From Sordariomycetes sp. S80-01Y (lineage: Eukaryota; Ascomycota; Sordariomycetes): DNA of 64,000 bases. The stretch's first letter is position 1, and every line of letters starts with the position of its first letter. The notes under the pieces were generated by a model, which was not told the DNA's origin, ran no database searches, and saw only the letters and a list, made by a program, of their open reading frames with translations. The DNA is taken from NCBI GenBank assembly GCA_037042185.1, contig JAXQJY010000032.1, positions 1,984,001 through 2,048,000 on the forward strand. The letters run 5' to 3'. Below are positions 1-11,329 of the stretch, piece by piece. The translations under genes were made by a program, and so were the position numbers.

Positions 1-3000
1 CCCCTCGTCGACTCCGTTCTTCCTCTTTGGGTTTGCTCCAAAGTGACGAGCGGAAGTACGAATACCTAGACTGATCGGAGCGGAGCGGCGGTGGGCCAGA
101 ACCTTACTGGTCGGAAGGCTAGGCGTTAGGTCCGTTGGCGGCGCAAAGTATCTCCAACACAATATACGCGCGGTAGGGGTGTCGAATTTGAGGCCGCTCC
201 CCGTGGTTGGGCTGAGGCTTCACCGGCGACAAGGACAAGGTCTGGTGTTCCCTGCAGTGCAGGTCTGTTTCTTGAGTATTGCTTTCTTTTCCTACGGTCG
301 AATACCCTCCTGGCCATGAGTGCTTGCATTTGCAAAACGTACTCGAAGATCGAGGAAAGCGATCCGTGAGGGGATCAGCAGGGTTCAGGCCTTGCACCGA
401 GCAACCATGGTACTGGTATGGGTCCACGGCTCGCTATCGGCGCTATACAATGTGTCGTATTCAAGGTTCGAGATTTGGTGATCCGAGTGGTGCCGTGAGA
501 AATTGACAGGCCAGGCTTACTTTCGCCACTCATCGAAAGAGTCAAAAGAGCAACACCACACATAAACGGTTGTCATCTGCCACAGGACACGGGGTCAGGC
601 TTGCACGATTGCTGAAAGGGGCATGGATTCAGATTCTGCTGCTGCCCTTAGCGGCAGGTAGAGAGCGGCCACTGGCCTGGCCTCAGCTGCGCGTATGCAG
701 CTTGATCAGTGGGCATTCCACCCAAAGGCGTGTCCTCGATAAACGTGATGCCGAGACATGTGCTTCATCGACGGTCCAATCCTCGTCGTGGGGGTCTGAC
801 ATCGGTGTGGCGGATTTCAGCAGCCAACCCATCTTTTCCGCTACCCGTCCAGCCATGAGCCTAGCAGCCTCGTCTTGGCTGGGCACAACTCACCTCGAGC
901 CTTATTCCGCGGCTTAAAGGCAGGGCTCAGGAGTCTCGGTCTTGGCCGAGGGCATCGTCAATCAGATGCTAATCTCTGGGCTTCCAAAACGTGGTAGGCG
1001 AAGATCCCTCAGGGCATCATCGAGTATGATTGGCGCGCCATTGGAGGCCAGGTCAAGGCTGTTTGCTGGCTGATGCGCTTGGAGGATGTGTGGCAACAAC
1101 GGGGTAAGTTTGTCGCCAGGGCCGTCAAGGGTGTTGATCCGAATGTAGGCGAGGACAGGAGTGGTTGAGGTTCTTACCGAGTACTAGGTTGTTGTTCGCT
1201 GTGGGCTGAGGTGTCGTTGGAAAAGCCGCACAAAGGTGCACCCACTGCCAGCCCGGCGCAACTGAAGTGCAAACTTCAACGGTACCAGAAGGCAGGTAGC
1301 CAGTGGGAACACTGTGCTTGCACGGTGCGCGAGCAGCGAGGCCGACTTGGAAAGATCACAAATCTTGAGACTTGCGTTTGATTTCTTCTTCACTGATCAA
1401 CAGTCAGCACCGGGGACTGAACCATGAACCCGCCATGCCATCCAAGCTCGCGCTGCTGTTTCATTTCTTCTCCGTACCTTCGGTTTCCCTTCATCGGGCA
1501 TGGGTCCGGGCACATGCGGCAGCGCCATATCGTCTGAAACCACCGCCCACACCTCCCTGTCCACAGGCCACACCCCGTTGCAGATCCTCTGTTGACCACA
1601 TTCGTACATGCTAGTCTTGTCTGCTAACCAAAGTACTTCGGTCCACCGTCAAATATTGCACTCATGCTTTGTTCAAGTCGCTTTTGCAGGACGTGCAAGC
1701 CCAGTGATCCCAGCTGCTGTACGCAGTAAGACCTGGGTCACGAATCGGCGCCTTCCACCTGTTCTTTCTCACATGCCGACCCAGGACCGAAGTCTTGGGC
1801 TGCCTATCCCTCAGCTGTCGCAGCCACGGATGACACTCTTATCCTCTTCGAGACAAAGGAATTCGCTCAGCTTCCTGGTAATGCATCATACCCTCGAACC
1901 AACCCCGGGCATGTCTGGGCAACCAAAGCGAGGGCATCAGCATGGTGTGGACGACAGGCGGTGAGATTCGCCCTTTTCGCCGAGCATGCATCTCTCGTGA
2001 ATCCCATGCTCGCAAGCAACCCCAAGGTCATGGGTTGCGTCGAGAGAAACATCAAGCAGTCGATCACAGTTGGTCCGATTCGGTCGTGTGCATGGCTCCC
2101 GGTCTCGACCTCGATCGCGACGTCGACAAAGTTATCACATTTTTCAATTGAACGAGGGATGCATCAAACGTTGCTATTCTAGGCGATGGGACCGCAGCCC
2201 GTGAGCCCGGTTTTGGGGGTTGTGCTTCTGTTGCAACTTCGAGGCTTGCGACTTCGACGTGGGACGATGACCGTTGAATGTCCCTGATTGGTCACTGACC
2301 CTGCTGTGTGTGGCGTCCCCCATCAAACCTGGGGAATATTGCATTCCAGCTGGCAAGACAACGGAGCAGGCTCCGGTAGGTTGTGTGGACGGGAGCATTC
2401 TCAGCTTTTGAGGCTCATAATCCAATCAACAAATTGGCCTGATTTGTCTCGGTCATAAGTGGCAATACATACAGTCCGTTTGGCTGGCGACCAAAAGCCC
2501 AAAAGCCAAGTAACGGTCACTTCTGAATCATGTGGAGATCTTTGGTGTCCAATGATGTTTGAGGACTGACCGAGGTCCCGGCCGGCAAAGGGCTGGTAGA
2601 CGCTGATCCTGTTCTTCGAGACAGAGGCAGCTCTGCCAATATGGCCGCTGCGAAAGGAGACAACATGAGCAAGCAAAGCAACGTTCGCGACAGGACATCG
2701 CAAGACATCGATCAGAACGGACGACACTCGTAATGCCCTTCCTCCTGCGTTCCATCGTGCTGCGACCTCGCTGCAAAGTGATGGCCTGCCGGGTACGAGC
2801 CTCAGACGCGCTGCTTTCATGCAGAAATTCTGCAAGCCTCAAAAAGCATCGCATGTCTTGGCCAACCCACAAGGGCCCGAGGTCGCCTTGTCACTACTAT
2901 CGCGGAGCACTTTTCCCTGGGCTGCAGACGACAACTCAGAGCTGTCGTTCAACATATTGTTCAAAAATGTCTGCTACTGTGTTCGACTGCTCTTCGCAGC

Positions 3001-3864
3001 CATCTTCCCACGAGCGTGAGCACCCTCATGGCTTTGCTTCCTTTCGTAACAACTTGCAAGTCTCGACGAAAAATCTCTGCTTTCCAAGATGTTGTGACCC
3101 CATGCACGCCATGTCAACAGAGATGCTGCGCTAGAGCGGCGGTGGAATCGCGTATCTGCGGGGACGCCCACCGACGTCCGCGTCTCCTCGTCATCCACTG
3201 ACAGATCAAGCTTATGTGAAGTGCGGAGCTAGATCCGGTAGCCGCTGGTTTAGAGCTCAGCTTCACATACCATTGCGAAAAGAATTACCACATGACGCTT
3301 CTCCAGCAGGTCTAGACTCAAGTCCAGCTCTGCAACCCGGTGTGAGATCGCGGGGCCTTCGGCCGAGATCCAAGACTCGCCGCACAAATCGGCTCTCGTT
3401 CTTTATCGGCACCCTGTACGGTGCAGATTACCTCAGGAATCCGATTCTAACTCGCAAAGTCATCGCGCTGAGAAATTATTGAGGCCATCACGAGTTTTTG
3501 TTTACTTACTCACAGTAAATCGGGAGCCCCTTTTCACATCCGAGCGCCACACAGTTTCGCACTGTAAACTTCCCAACGGCTTATACGTAAACACAGTGTC
3601 AAAACGATGGATGCTCGCGTCTCGCCGCACCGTCCTATGACGCTCCTTTCAAGTTTCGACGGCGCTCCGACGTAACGACACCCAAACCCCACCAAGTGAA
3701 CTATCACGACAGCACATCACATCGCTTGAGCAATAGCAACATACCAGGCGCGAAACACCTGGAAATACAGCTACATTTTCTCTCACACACCTGTGGCCCA
3801 GTGCCAACAAGTGGCGCCTGATCGCCAGCTCAATGGGCGGCGTACCAGAGACACGCGAGTAGCC
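1..3864. other. Long stretch with no recognisable gene
   Basis: All open frames on both strands are short (144 codons at most, the largest on the minus strand at 2401-2835) and none resembles a family I know. I saw no tRNA, terminal repeats or clear intron chain. The last 300 bases or so must hold the promoter and leader of the PP2A methylesterase gene that follows. A short lineage-specific gene or a decayed element could be hidden here. Confidence 0.5.
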
Positions 3865-5178
3865 ATGAGTGAACTACAACGGGCTTGGGCCCGACAGAAA
3901 GTAGGCTTATCGAGCGATGTCATTCACGGGGAAAGCGAGGAGCAAGAGTTCGATGAGGTGCCGGAACTACCAGAGCACCCTCAGGAGCATCCACCAGACG
4001 ACGATTCATCATCTGCCTCGTCAGCATCTTCAGTATCTTCAACAGGCACTATCATCCCATCACCCAACCAAAGGCTATTTGCTAGGCCGCAAGGGTGCGT
4101 CATAATTCTCGTACTAAGGCTGAGACTGACAATCACCAGGTTTGCAAAGGGCCGGACCATGGAGCAAATCCCGTGGATGACCTTCTTCGAGAGAGAGCTC
4201 TACCTCTGTCCAGAAGAGAGCCAGCAAGTTACGTATCATGCTTACCTTACTTCCCCGACAGAAAAGGGACCGCTCTTTGTCATGCATCATGGGGGAGGCT
4301 CTTCAGGTCTTTCCTTTGCGGTTGTGGGTTCTGAGATACGAAAGGGTCTGCCACAGGCCGGCATACTTTCACCTGACTGCAGGGGCCATGGCTCGACGAC
4401 GACTCAAGGTGACACGCAGCCAGATCTCAGTCTTGAGACCCTTTCTACAGATCTTTATAATGTGGTCATGCTCACCAAGAGCCAGATGGGCTGGCGGGAG
4501 TTGCCCCCCATCATCTTGGTCGGGCACTCACTTGGAGGAGCTGTTGTAACTGATCTAGCCAAGTCGGGGAGGCTCGGAAACTCGTTGCTCGGGTATGCCG
4601 TTCTCGATGTCGTCGAGGGTTCTGCCATGGATGCTCTTCAGAGCATGCAGACTTACCTGTCGACCAGGCCTGCGGGCTTCGCATCGATACAAGCTGGCAT
4701 TGAGTGGCACGTTCGCTCAAGAACCATTCGCAACTCCACGTCAGCGCGCACCTCCGTGCCGGCGTTGCTAGTTCTCGACGAACACACAGACTCTAACCGC
4801 CCCTGGCGCTGGCGTACCAATCTTGCTGCTTCTCAACCGTATTGGGAGGAGTGGTTCAAAGGCCTCAGCAAGAAGTTTCTCGAAGCACGAGGCGGCAAAT
4901 TGTTGCTGCTGGCCGGTACTGATCGACTTGACACCGAGCTCACGATCGGGCAAATGCAAGGTGAGTACTTATCCGAGGAACCTGATATCACCATACTTAT
5001 CATTTAATTAGGCAAATATGCTCTTCAAGTCTTCCCTGAGGCCGGCCACTTCATCCATGAGGATTTACCTGAGAGGACCGCTACGTCGCTGGTAGACTTC
5101 TTTCGTCGCAATGACAGGGGAAGCCTCAAGCTACCACCCAAGGTTTCGGATCTGCTTGCGCAGGGCAAAAAGGTATAG
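3865..5178 (+). CDS. ppe1: Protein phosphatase methylesterase 1 (PP2A demethylase)
   Basis: Removes the methyl ester from the C-terminal leucine of the PP2A catalytic subunit and so controls PP2A holoenzyme assembly. I read three exons (3865-4094, 4140-4960, 5012-5178), giving 405 aa. The N-terminus is acidic with a serine-rich run. The alpha/beta-hydrolase core follows: an oxyanion region HHGGGSSG, a DCRGHG strand, the nucleophile elbow GHSLGG, and the catalytic histidine in AGHFIHED, which lies in exon 3. Length and motifs fit the family. The start [11 protein letters not shown] was chosen because fungal PPE1 proteins begin this way; the frame is open further upstream to 3793. Intron 1 (45 nt) has no stop and is a multiple of three, so retaining it would insert 15 residues. 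Intron 2 contains a stop. Confidence 0.93.
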
Positions 5179-5746
5179 AGACTTGTATTAGACAACCCAG
5201 TCGGTGAGGCCTGATTGATGAAATACGAAAGACACAGATCGCATTTCCGGACACAGCCACTTTCCCGCGGTGCTAAAGTTCCCACCACTCCACCCAATAG
5301 GCCGGAGTCACAAAATAAGCTTACCAGAAACCCGCTCATGAGCTCTGCGAGGCCATCTTATCACGTAGCTCTCTGAATGTTTGGCGCGTGCTGCTGAATT
5401 TATCAAGCGCTCCCCTCCCTTGATCGGCGGTCGATATTCATGACCCGATATTCGAGTCGCACTTGGAGCGGGCCTCGGTCTCCTTGCTGGCCGTCTCATT
5501 GGACCAATCTGCCACCAGCAAGGTTCCGATGCCAAGAGACCACCCAGGGTCCAGCACGAGTCGCGGCCCTCACGGGATCGAGCAGCTCTCAAGTTCCGAG
5601 ACGAATTAGTGAGAAACGAGGAGACATCCAGATTGTCTTTTCGTCATCGTCATCTTTCGCTCTTTCGCCTTCATCTCGTCTCTCTACATCCCTCTGTCGA
5701 TTGCCGAGCCATCGACCGCGCGCGCACAGCCAGAACAGCCGCCACG
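5179..5746. other. Intergenic region, promoter of the CFEM gene
   Basis: No gene seen. The last 130 bases before 5747 are rich in C and T (TCTTTCGC- and TCTCTAC-like runs), as is usual for leaders of highly expressed genes in filamentous ascomycetes. Confidence 0.5.
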
Positions 5747-6216
5747 ATGAAGTTTGCCATCTTCTCCTTCTTGTCTATCGCCAGCTTAGCGACCGCTCAG
5801 CTTGAGGACGTCCCCGAGTGTGCCGTACGCTCCCTATCCCCGCGCAGCCCGCCTTGGTCCCTTGCTAACCGCAGTAACAGAAACCCTGCCTCGAAGACTA
5901 CACCTCCGGCAACCAAATAGCCGACTGTGGACAATTCGACATCGGATGCATCTGCTCCAACACCGATTTCATCGACGGCATCGCATGCTGTCTCGACGAG
6001 AACTGCGATCAGGAGGGCAAGGATAGCGCTGTCAAGTTTGCCCAGCAAATTTGCGGTACACAAGGCGTCGATGTGCCGGACCAGGTGACCTGCGGCGGGG
6101 ACAATTCCCCCAGTCAGAGTGCGGAGGCTGAGAATTCTGATGATGATGACGATGCTGCGACAGGGCTCAAGGTTGGCATCGCCGGTGCGGTCGCGGCTAT
6201 GGCTTTCGCTCTGTAG
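5747..6216 (+). CDS. CFEM-domain GPI-anchored cell-surface protein
   Basis: Two exons (5747-5824, 5881-6216) give 137 aa. Residues 1-18 form a signal peptide ending in ATAQ. The cysteine pattern from residue 25 is C-x3-C-x12-C-x6-C-x-C-x11-C-x4-C-x15-C. This matches the eight-cysteine CFEM domain, and Asp46 precedes the CxC as in the haem-binding members. An additional Cys62 and Cys97 are present. An acidic Ser/Asp linker and a hydrophobic C-terminus (about 121-137) fit a GPI anchor. CFEM proteins serve in haem/iron capture, wall structure or, in some pathogens, as effectors; the sequence does not decide among these. The acceptor at 5880 was chosen because the earlier AG (5874) would give an immediate stop. 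Confidence 0.88.
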
Positions 6217-6804
6217 GCTTTCGACGGGTGCATGGAGTCGAAACCACGAAAGAGGAAAGAAAGTGCACACCGAGATTTGACATAATTGTATATAATGACG
6301 GAGAGGCGGCAACGCGATGTGATTTGAAATTCGCTAGCCGAGTACATGGGCTTCACGTAAAGGTTCTTGAAGTCTTGAATAATGTCAATCAAAGCTTTTC
6401 CAAAGTGGTCAGTTGCTCTCGATCTGCAAGTTGATACAGGTTCCGAGATTCAATGCAATGCCAGATCAGGATGGATGGGTTTCCCGGCCTTCTTGGCTCG
6501 GAGCAAGAGAGGTGCGTTCACAAGAGCAGACCCGATTCCTAGGCATCCAAAAAGGAATCCATCCCTGGAATCTTCCATGTTCAGAGTATTTCCCAGATTT
6601 TGCCAATCTCGAGAGGAGCATTGGTCCCCTCCGCATTATCTCCACATTGAACCCTTCAAGTTCAAGTCAGTACGGAGTAAACCCCCACTGACATCACTCC
6701 ACCACAGCTGCGAGCTTTATCCCCCCGCCGAAGTCTAAACCGTCAACCTCTTCCGTTTTCTTCCCCAACCTCTGCATCATCTCAACCCGGAGAACAATCC
6801 CACC
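6217..6804. other. Intergenic region
   Basis: 3' end of the CFEM gene and promoter of the epimerase gene. Short frames only, nothing recognised. Confidence 0.5.
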
Positions 6805-7661
6805 ATGGCTCCCAAACCGATCATTGCACCATCCATACTGTCGGCGGACTTCGCCCAGCTCGGCGCCGAGTGCGCCAAGACCATGGACCAAGGCGCGGAC
6901 TGGTTGCACGTCGATATCATGTAGGTTTGCGTCGACCTCGAAGCTCAAACACTCTAACTTTTGAGCATAGGGACGGTCATTTCGTTCCCAATATCACGTT
7001 CGGCGCCCCAGTTGTCGCCAAGATACGGAAACATGTCGACCAGCCCACCACAAACTACGGACGCGGAACCTTCGACTGCCACATGATGATCGCCGAGCCC
7101 AAGAAATGGGTCAAGGAATTCAAGAACGCGGGTGCCAATCTGTATTGCTTCCATTATGAAGCTGCCTTTTCCAGCGCGTCCGAGAGCCCTGAGCACGAAA
7201 CCGACGAGAAGACAAACCCCAAGGCGTTGATCCGGTATATTCATGAGCAGGGTATTTTGGCGGGTATTGCGATCAAGCCAGACACACCTGTTGATGTTCT
7301 GTGGGAAATTTTGGAAAGTCCCGACGAGAAGGAGAGGCCAGATGTGCGTATATTTGCCAGGTCCTATGGAGTTGCCTAATGCTAACACGTATAGATGGTG
7401 CTGGTCATGACGGTACATCCTGGATTCGGAGGTCAGAAGTTCATGGCCTCAGAGCTGCCCAAGGTGCAAGCCTTGAGACAGAAGTACCCCGAGCTCAACA
7501 TCGAGGTGGATGGCGGGCTAGGAACGGGTACGATTGATCAGGCCGCAAGTGCTGGTGCCAATGTCATTGTTGCCGGCAGCGCTGTGTTTGGGGCCAAGGA
7601 CCCTTCCGAAGTCATCTCATTGCTGCGCAAGTCCGTGGATGAGCGAGGGGGGAAGCTTTAG
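6805..7661 (+). CDS. rpe1: Ribulose-phosphate 3-epimerase
   Basis: Interconverts ribulose 5-phosphate and xylulose 5-phosphate in the cytosolic non-oxidative pentose phosphate pathway. Three exons (6805-6920, 6971-7343, 7395-7661) encode 251 aa, the normal size for this TIM-barrel enzyme. The N-terminus carries APSILSADF; the metal/catalytic signature HVDIMDGHFVPN is interrupted by intron 1 inside the Met codon. The [12 protein letters not shown] loop opens exon 3, followed by the VDGG phosphate-binding segment and GSAVFG near the end. Both introns are about 50 nt with standard ends. The start [12 protein letters not shown] has a CACC-ATG context. Confidence 0.96.
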
Positions 7662-8042
7662 GCGTGGTGCTCTCGGAACGTATCAATGACAACTCTGTGA
7701 GATGCGCACCCCCCGTCTCTTTAAGTGTGGCCCAGTAAGCTACCACAGGCGTAGCAGCATAATAGCAAGTTTGATTTTCATAATAAACAACATCTTCATC
7801 GTTTCATCATTTACAACTTGAGTGAGGTACAGCCATTGCGACGGTACGGAAGAACATGCGGCCCCTCTTGCTGCCACGCTATGATTGGCTGCATCTTCAG
7901 ACCCCTACGACTACCACCACCCAAACGAGCAACGTCGCCTTTCGAAGCTCTGTCAAGCTTGCCAACTCCCTCCAGCTCGCCGGCAAGCAACCATCACCAG
8001 GCGCCTTTCGTCAATGAGCGACCTGTCCGTCCTTCCGACACA
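7662..8042. other. Intergenic region
   Basis: Contains the RPE1 3' end (AT-rich, AATAAACA at about 7781) and the OST1 promoter. The OST1 frame stays open upstream to 7818, but the signal peptide places the start at 8043. Confidence 0.5.
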
Positions 8043-9619
8043 ATGAAGCCGTTTTCGATCGCAACGGCGCTGCTAGGCCTTGTCTCAAGCGCTCTAGCTA
8101 CCGATTCGTCATCGCGTCAATCCAAGGTCACACTGCCAACCGAATTCAAGCCTCCGCAGGTCTTCAAAAACGCCAATCTGGTGCACATCATCTCGCTAGA
8201 GAAGAACTACGCCAAGGAGCAGATCAATGTTCTGATCGAGAATGTCTCTTCGGAGGGACAGGATGAATACTACCTGCCCTTCACGGCTGAGCAGCTTAGC
8301 AGGGTGGGTGGACTGGAGGTGAAGGACAGGAAAGATGCTACAGCTGGTCTCTTCACTGCTGAAGTTGTTGAGTACGATCCGTTGAGGTATGTGGGGTTAT
8401 AGACGATTACGGCCCAGAGCACGGGGCTAATTCTTGAACAGCGACGTCCAGTACTATCGCATTCGGTTACCAGCTCCCCTCAAGGCAGGCGGCCAGCAAA
8501 CCCTCGGCATCTCCTTCTACTACCTCAAAGCTTACTCACCCCTCCCTGCATCCATCGAGCAGACCGATAGTCAGTACCTCAACTATGAGTTCTCCGTTTA
8601 CGCACCATCCGCCTACAAGACTACCAAGCAAAAGACGGAAGTCAAGGCAGGTTCAGCCACAATCCCCGACTACACCAAGCTGCCCGGCAGCGGCGACGTC
8701 AAAGAATTCCCGCAGAAGCAAGGCTCCAAGCTCACCTATGGTCCATTCGACGAGAAGCCAGCTGGTGCGCTGTCTCCGGCTTCCGTACGATTCGAGTTCA
8801 CCAAGCCCATCAGCCACGTTTCCGAGCTTGAGCGCGATATCGAAATCAGCCATTGGGGTGGCAACGTTGCATTCGAGGAGCGCTACACCTTGCAGCACCG
8901 AGGTGCCAACTTGTCGAGCCAGTTCAACAGGGTAAAGTGGGCGCAGGCGCAGTTCATGAACCCTACGAGCTATGCGTTGAAGGAGCTCAAGTTCCCTCTG
9001 CAGGTCGGCAGTGCGGATGCTTACTTTACTGATACGATCGGCAATGTGTCGACGTCTCACTTCAGGAGCAACAAGCGTGAGGCTACGCTAGAATTGAAAC
9101 CTCGCTACCCCGTCTTTGGAGGGTGGAAGTACCCCTTCACGATTGGCTGGAACTCTAATGCTGCCAACTTCTTGCGCAAAACTGCCGCTGGCGGATTTGT
9201 CTTCAAGGCACCTTTCATTGAGGGGCCGAAGCAGAACGAAGGTGTTGAGTATGAAAGTGTTAGCATCCGCGTACTTCTCCCTGAGGGAGCTGAGTAGGTC
9301 GTATGGATCGTCGGTTGTAGGAAGCTGGCTAATATCGTGTAGGAACGTGAAACTCCTCGTTGACATTCCGGAATCCTCCCTCCTCGAATACTCCGTGTCA
9401 ACCCACAAGACCTACCTCGACACTATCGGCCGCACCGCTGTCCACATCAAAGCCCGCAACCTTGTCGACGAGTTCCGCGACCGAGACGTGCTCATCTCCT
9501 ACGATGTGCCCTCGACAGTTACACTGCGGAAACCATTGATTGTGTTCGGCAGTATGCTGGCGATTTTCGTCGGTGCGTGGCTCGTCGGGCAAGTTGAGGT
9601 TGGATTTTCGAAGAACTGA
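8043..9619 (+). CDS. ost1: Oligosaccharyltransferase subunit OST1 (ribophorin I)
   Basis: Core subunit of the ER oligosaccharyltransferase, which transfers the lipid-linked glycan to Asn-X-Ser/Thr of nascent proteins. Three exons (8043-8386, 8442-9293, 9343-9619) give 490 aa, close to yeast Ost1. It has an N-terminal signal peptide ending near ALAT, the ribophorin I lumenal region with conserved stretches EISHWGGN and EERYTL, and one C-terminal membrane span (about 465-483) before a short cytosolic tail. Both introns are about 50 nt. Intron 2 begins inside a GAG codon followed by an in-frame TAG, so it must be removed. Confidence 0.95.
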
Positions 9620-10382
9620 GCGAGCGTTGCGAATTCGGCGAAGAAGATAGACGTGGCTTACCACGGGATGGCTGGTGGATCTGAGGCTGTACGATTATGC
9701 ATTCAAGGGCGTCCTTGTTAAGTAGCCAGAAGATAACGGGCAATGATAAAATTCTACACTTGCTGTGTGCTCAGACATTGAAACAATTTGCTATATTGAT
9801 GGACACGTCCATATATCTTCCAGCCCCACGGAGCAGGTCATGCGCTCAGCAAGTTGACGTGGGAGCGGCTGTGCATCCCAACCCGCGACGCATCATCTAC
9901 CGTGCGCCCAGGAACGATTGCGACGAACCTGAACTTAAATACGAATAGCGCGAGGCTCGGCGTGTCACTTGACAGCGTCGTATTTCGAGCATGTTCATGC
10001 AAGCGAGTAGGCTTTTGTCAGGATTTGCTGGCGGCCATTGGCCGGGGAGTAGTTTGGATGACGGCATGCAGTGGTGGGAGCAGCTTCGATCGGTAAGGGT
10101 GGCCGGGCGGGTCAGTTGGGCCAGCCTGAGCCTTGGAAGTTGGCCTGGACCGGCTGGGATGGAGGCTTGGGCTCAATTACGAGCAATTATCCTGCGACGA
10201 AGAAATCTATATAGCCTGACCCTGCTTCTTTTCTTTCTGCAATCCGCACCGTCAAGTCTTGCTGCCCCTTCTTCCAAAGCCCGGCGTTCCTCGTATTCAG
10301 CTGCTGGCGTCCAATTGCAGGCATATTGCACACCTCCGTCCGGTTCACGATCAGCAACATTCCAGACCCTCGAAACAAAGCC
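9620..10382. other. Intergenic region with promoter of the His-rich gene
   Basis: No gene recognised. It includes the OST1 3' end and, from about 10190, the TATA box and C/T-rich leader of the small gene at 10383. Confidence 0.5.
10208..10214 (+). promoter_or_regulatory. Probable TATA box of the His-rich small gene
   Basis: TATATAG followed by a C/T-rich stretch (CTGCTTCTTTTCTTTCTGC), about 170 bases before the ATG at 10383. This is a usual layout for a fungal promoter and supports the small ORF being expressed. Confidence 0.4.
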
Positions 10383-10580
10383 ATGTGTTTCCGAGCCGAG
10401 CCACGAACGAAATACTACTACCGCGAGGAAGTCATCCCTGCGCGACGCTCTGGCCACCATCATCACCATCACCACCACGGCCACCACCACCATGGTCACT
10501 CGCCGCGCGCGAGCTACTCGAGCGTTCACAGGCGGTCGTACAGTCACAGCCCGAGACACAGCGCCAGTAGGGTCTATTAG
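10383..10580 (+). CDS. Small histidine-rich protein
   Basis: A 65-residue single-exon ORF beginning MCFRAEPRTKYYYREE. It contains a run of eight histidines, then G, four histidines and GH, followed by a Ser/Arg/Tyr/His-rich tail. There is no signal peptide or membrane span. The His runs could bind Zn, Cu or Ni, but this is inference from composition. A TATA box and pyrimidine-rich leader lie upstream. The frame is open to 10326, but MCFR is the better start because it follows a long leader. I cannot name a family. Similar short His-rich ORFs may exist in related fungi, which would be the main support for it being a gene. Confidence 0.5.
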   Translation: MCFRAEPRTKYYYREEVIPARRSGHHHHHHHHGHHHHGHSPRASYSSVHRRSYSHSPRHSASRVY

Positions 10581-11329
10581 CTTGGCGCATAGGGGTTCTG
10601 CTTAGGGTGTTCGGGTTCACACTTGGGAGTCAGCTTTGTATGTGTATAGAGAGAGCGGGCAGACGGTTCAATTGTGCCTTCCGGGTGTTTGCGAAACAAT
10701 CGACGAATTCAAGATCCCTCCCTTAGCTGAATCTCCCCGTGCGAACTCCAGCAATTACATTTTGATTTAGGTGGCTGGTTGGCAACACGATGGTCATCGC
10801 CGCGAGTCCCAGGCTCGGCGGGGGCGGGGGGCGTAAAGCTGAGGAAAACGGTGACATCATGGCACATTCCCCAATTCTTCAAGCTCAGCACCCAGAGGTC
10901 GAGCTCCCAAGCCGGACGGCGCGGAAGAGGGACGTAATCAGATGCCATCGTAAACTTTCTGTCTTAGAGGTCACACGCTTGCGTGCTAGTAGGTATCTAG
11001 CATTCTTGATATAAAGCCGTGCCACCCTTGTGACTGTTCCATGCTGCTGGCGCTCTATCGCAGATCTGACCGAAAGCGTGAGAGCCCATTGTCTACCAGT
11101 GTAAGTGCGTCACAAGCTTGGGCTGCCGACCTTCTATCGTGGTTTCCTTTGAACTGAGTCGCCAGAGGAATTGCTTGGCCGCGTAGCTCGAGAAGCAAGT
11201 TGCTGACGCGAAGCAGGAAGGACTCAGTACAGACTGTCAGCGACACCATTCGGACAGCTTTGACGTTAAGCTCCCTTCACCATGTAAGTGGTCACTGGCA
11301 ACTCTCCCTCCAGCTTTGTTTTCGTCACG
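10581..11329. other. Intergenic region
   Basis: Holds the 3' end of the His-rich gene and the promoter/leader of the eisosome gene. No further gene recognised. Confidence 0.5.

Noticed and set aside
2401-2835. 144-codon minus-strand ORF in the left gene-poor region
   Set aside because: No recognisable domain, poor codon bias and no promoter or intron signals; it overlaps other random frames.
11284-11313. GTAAGT...CCAG as a 5'UTR intron of the Pil1-family gene
   Set aside because: Only 30 nt and no branch site.
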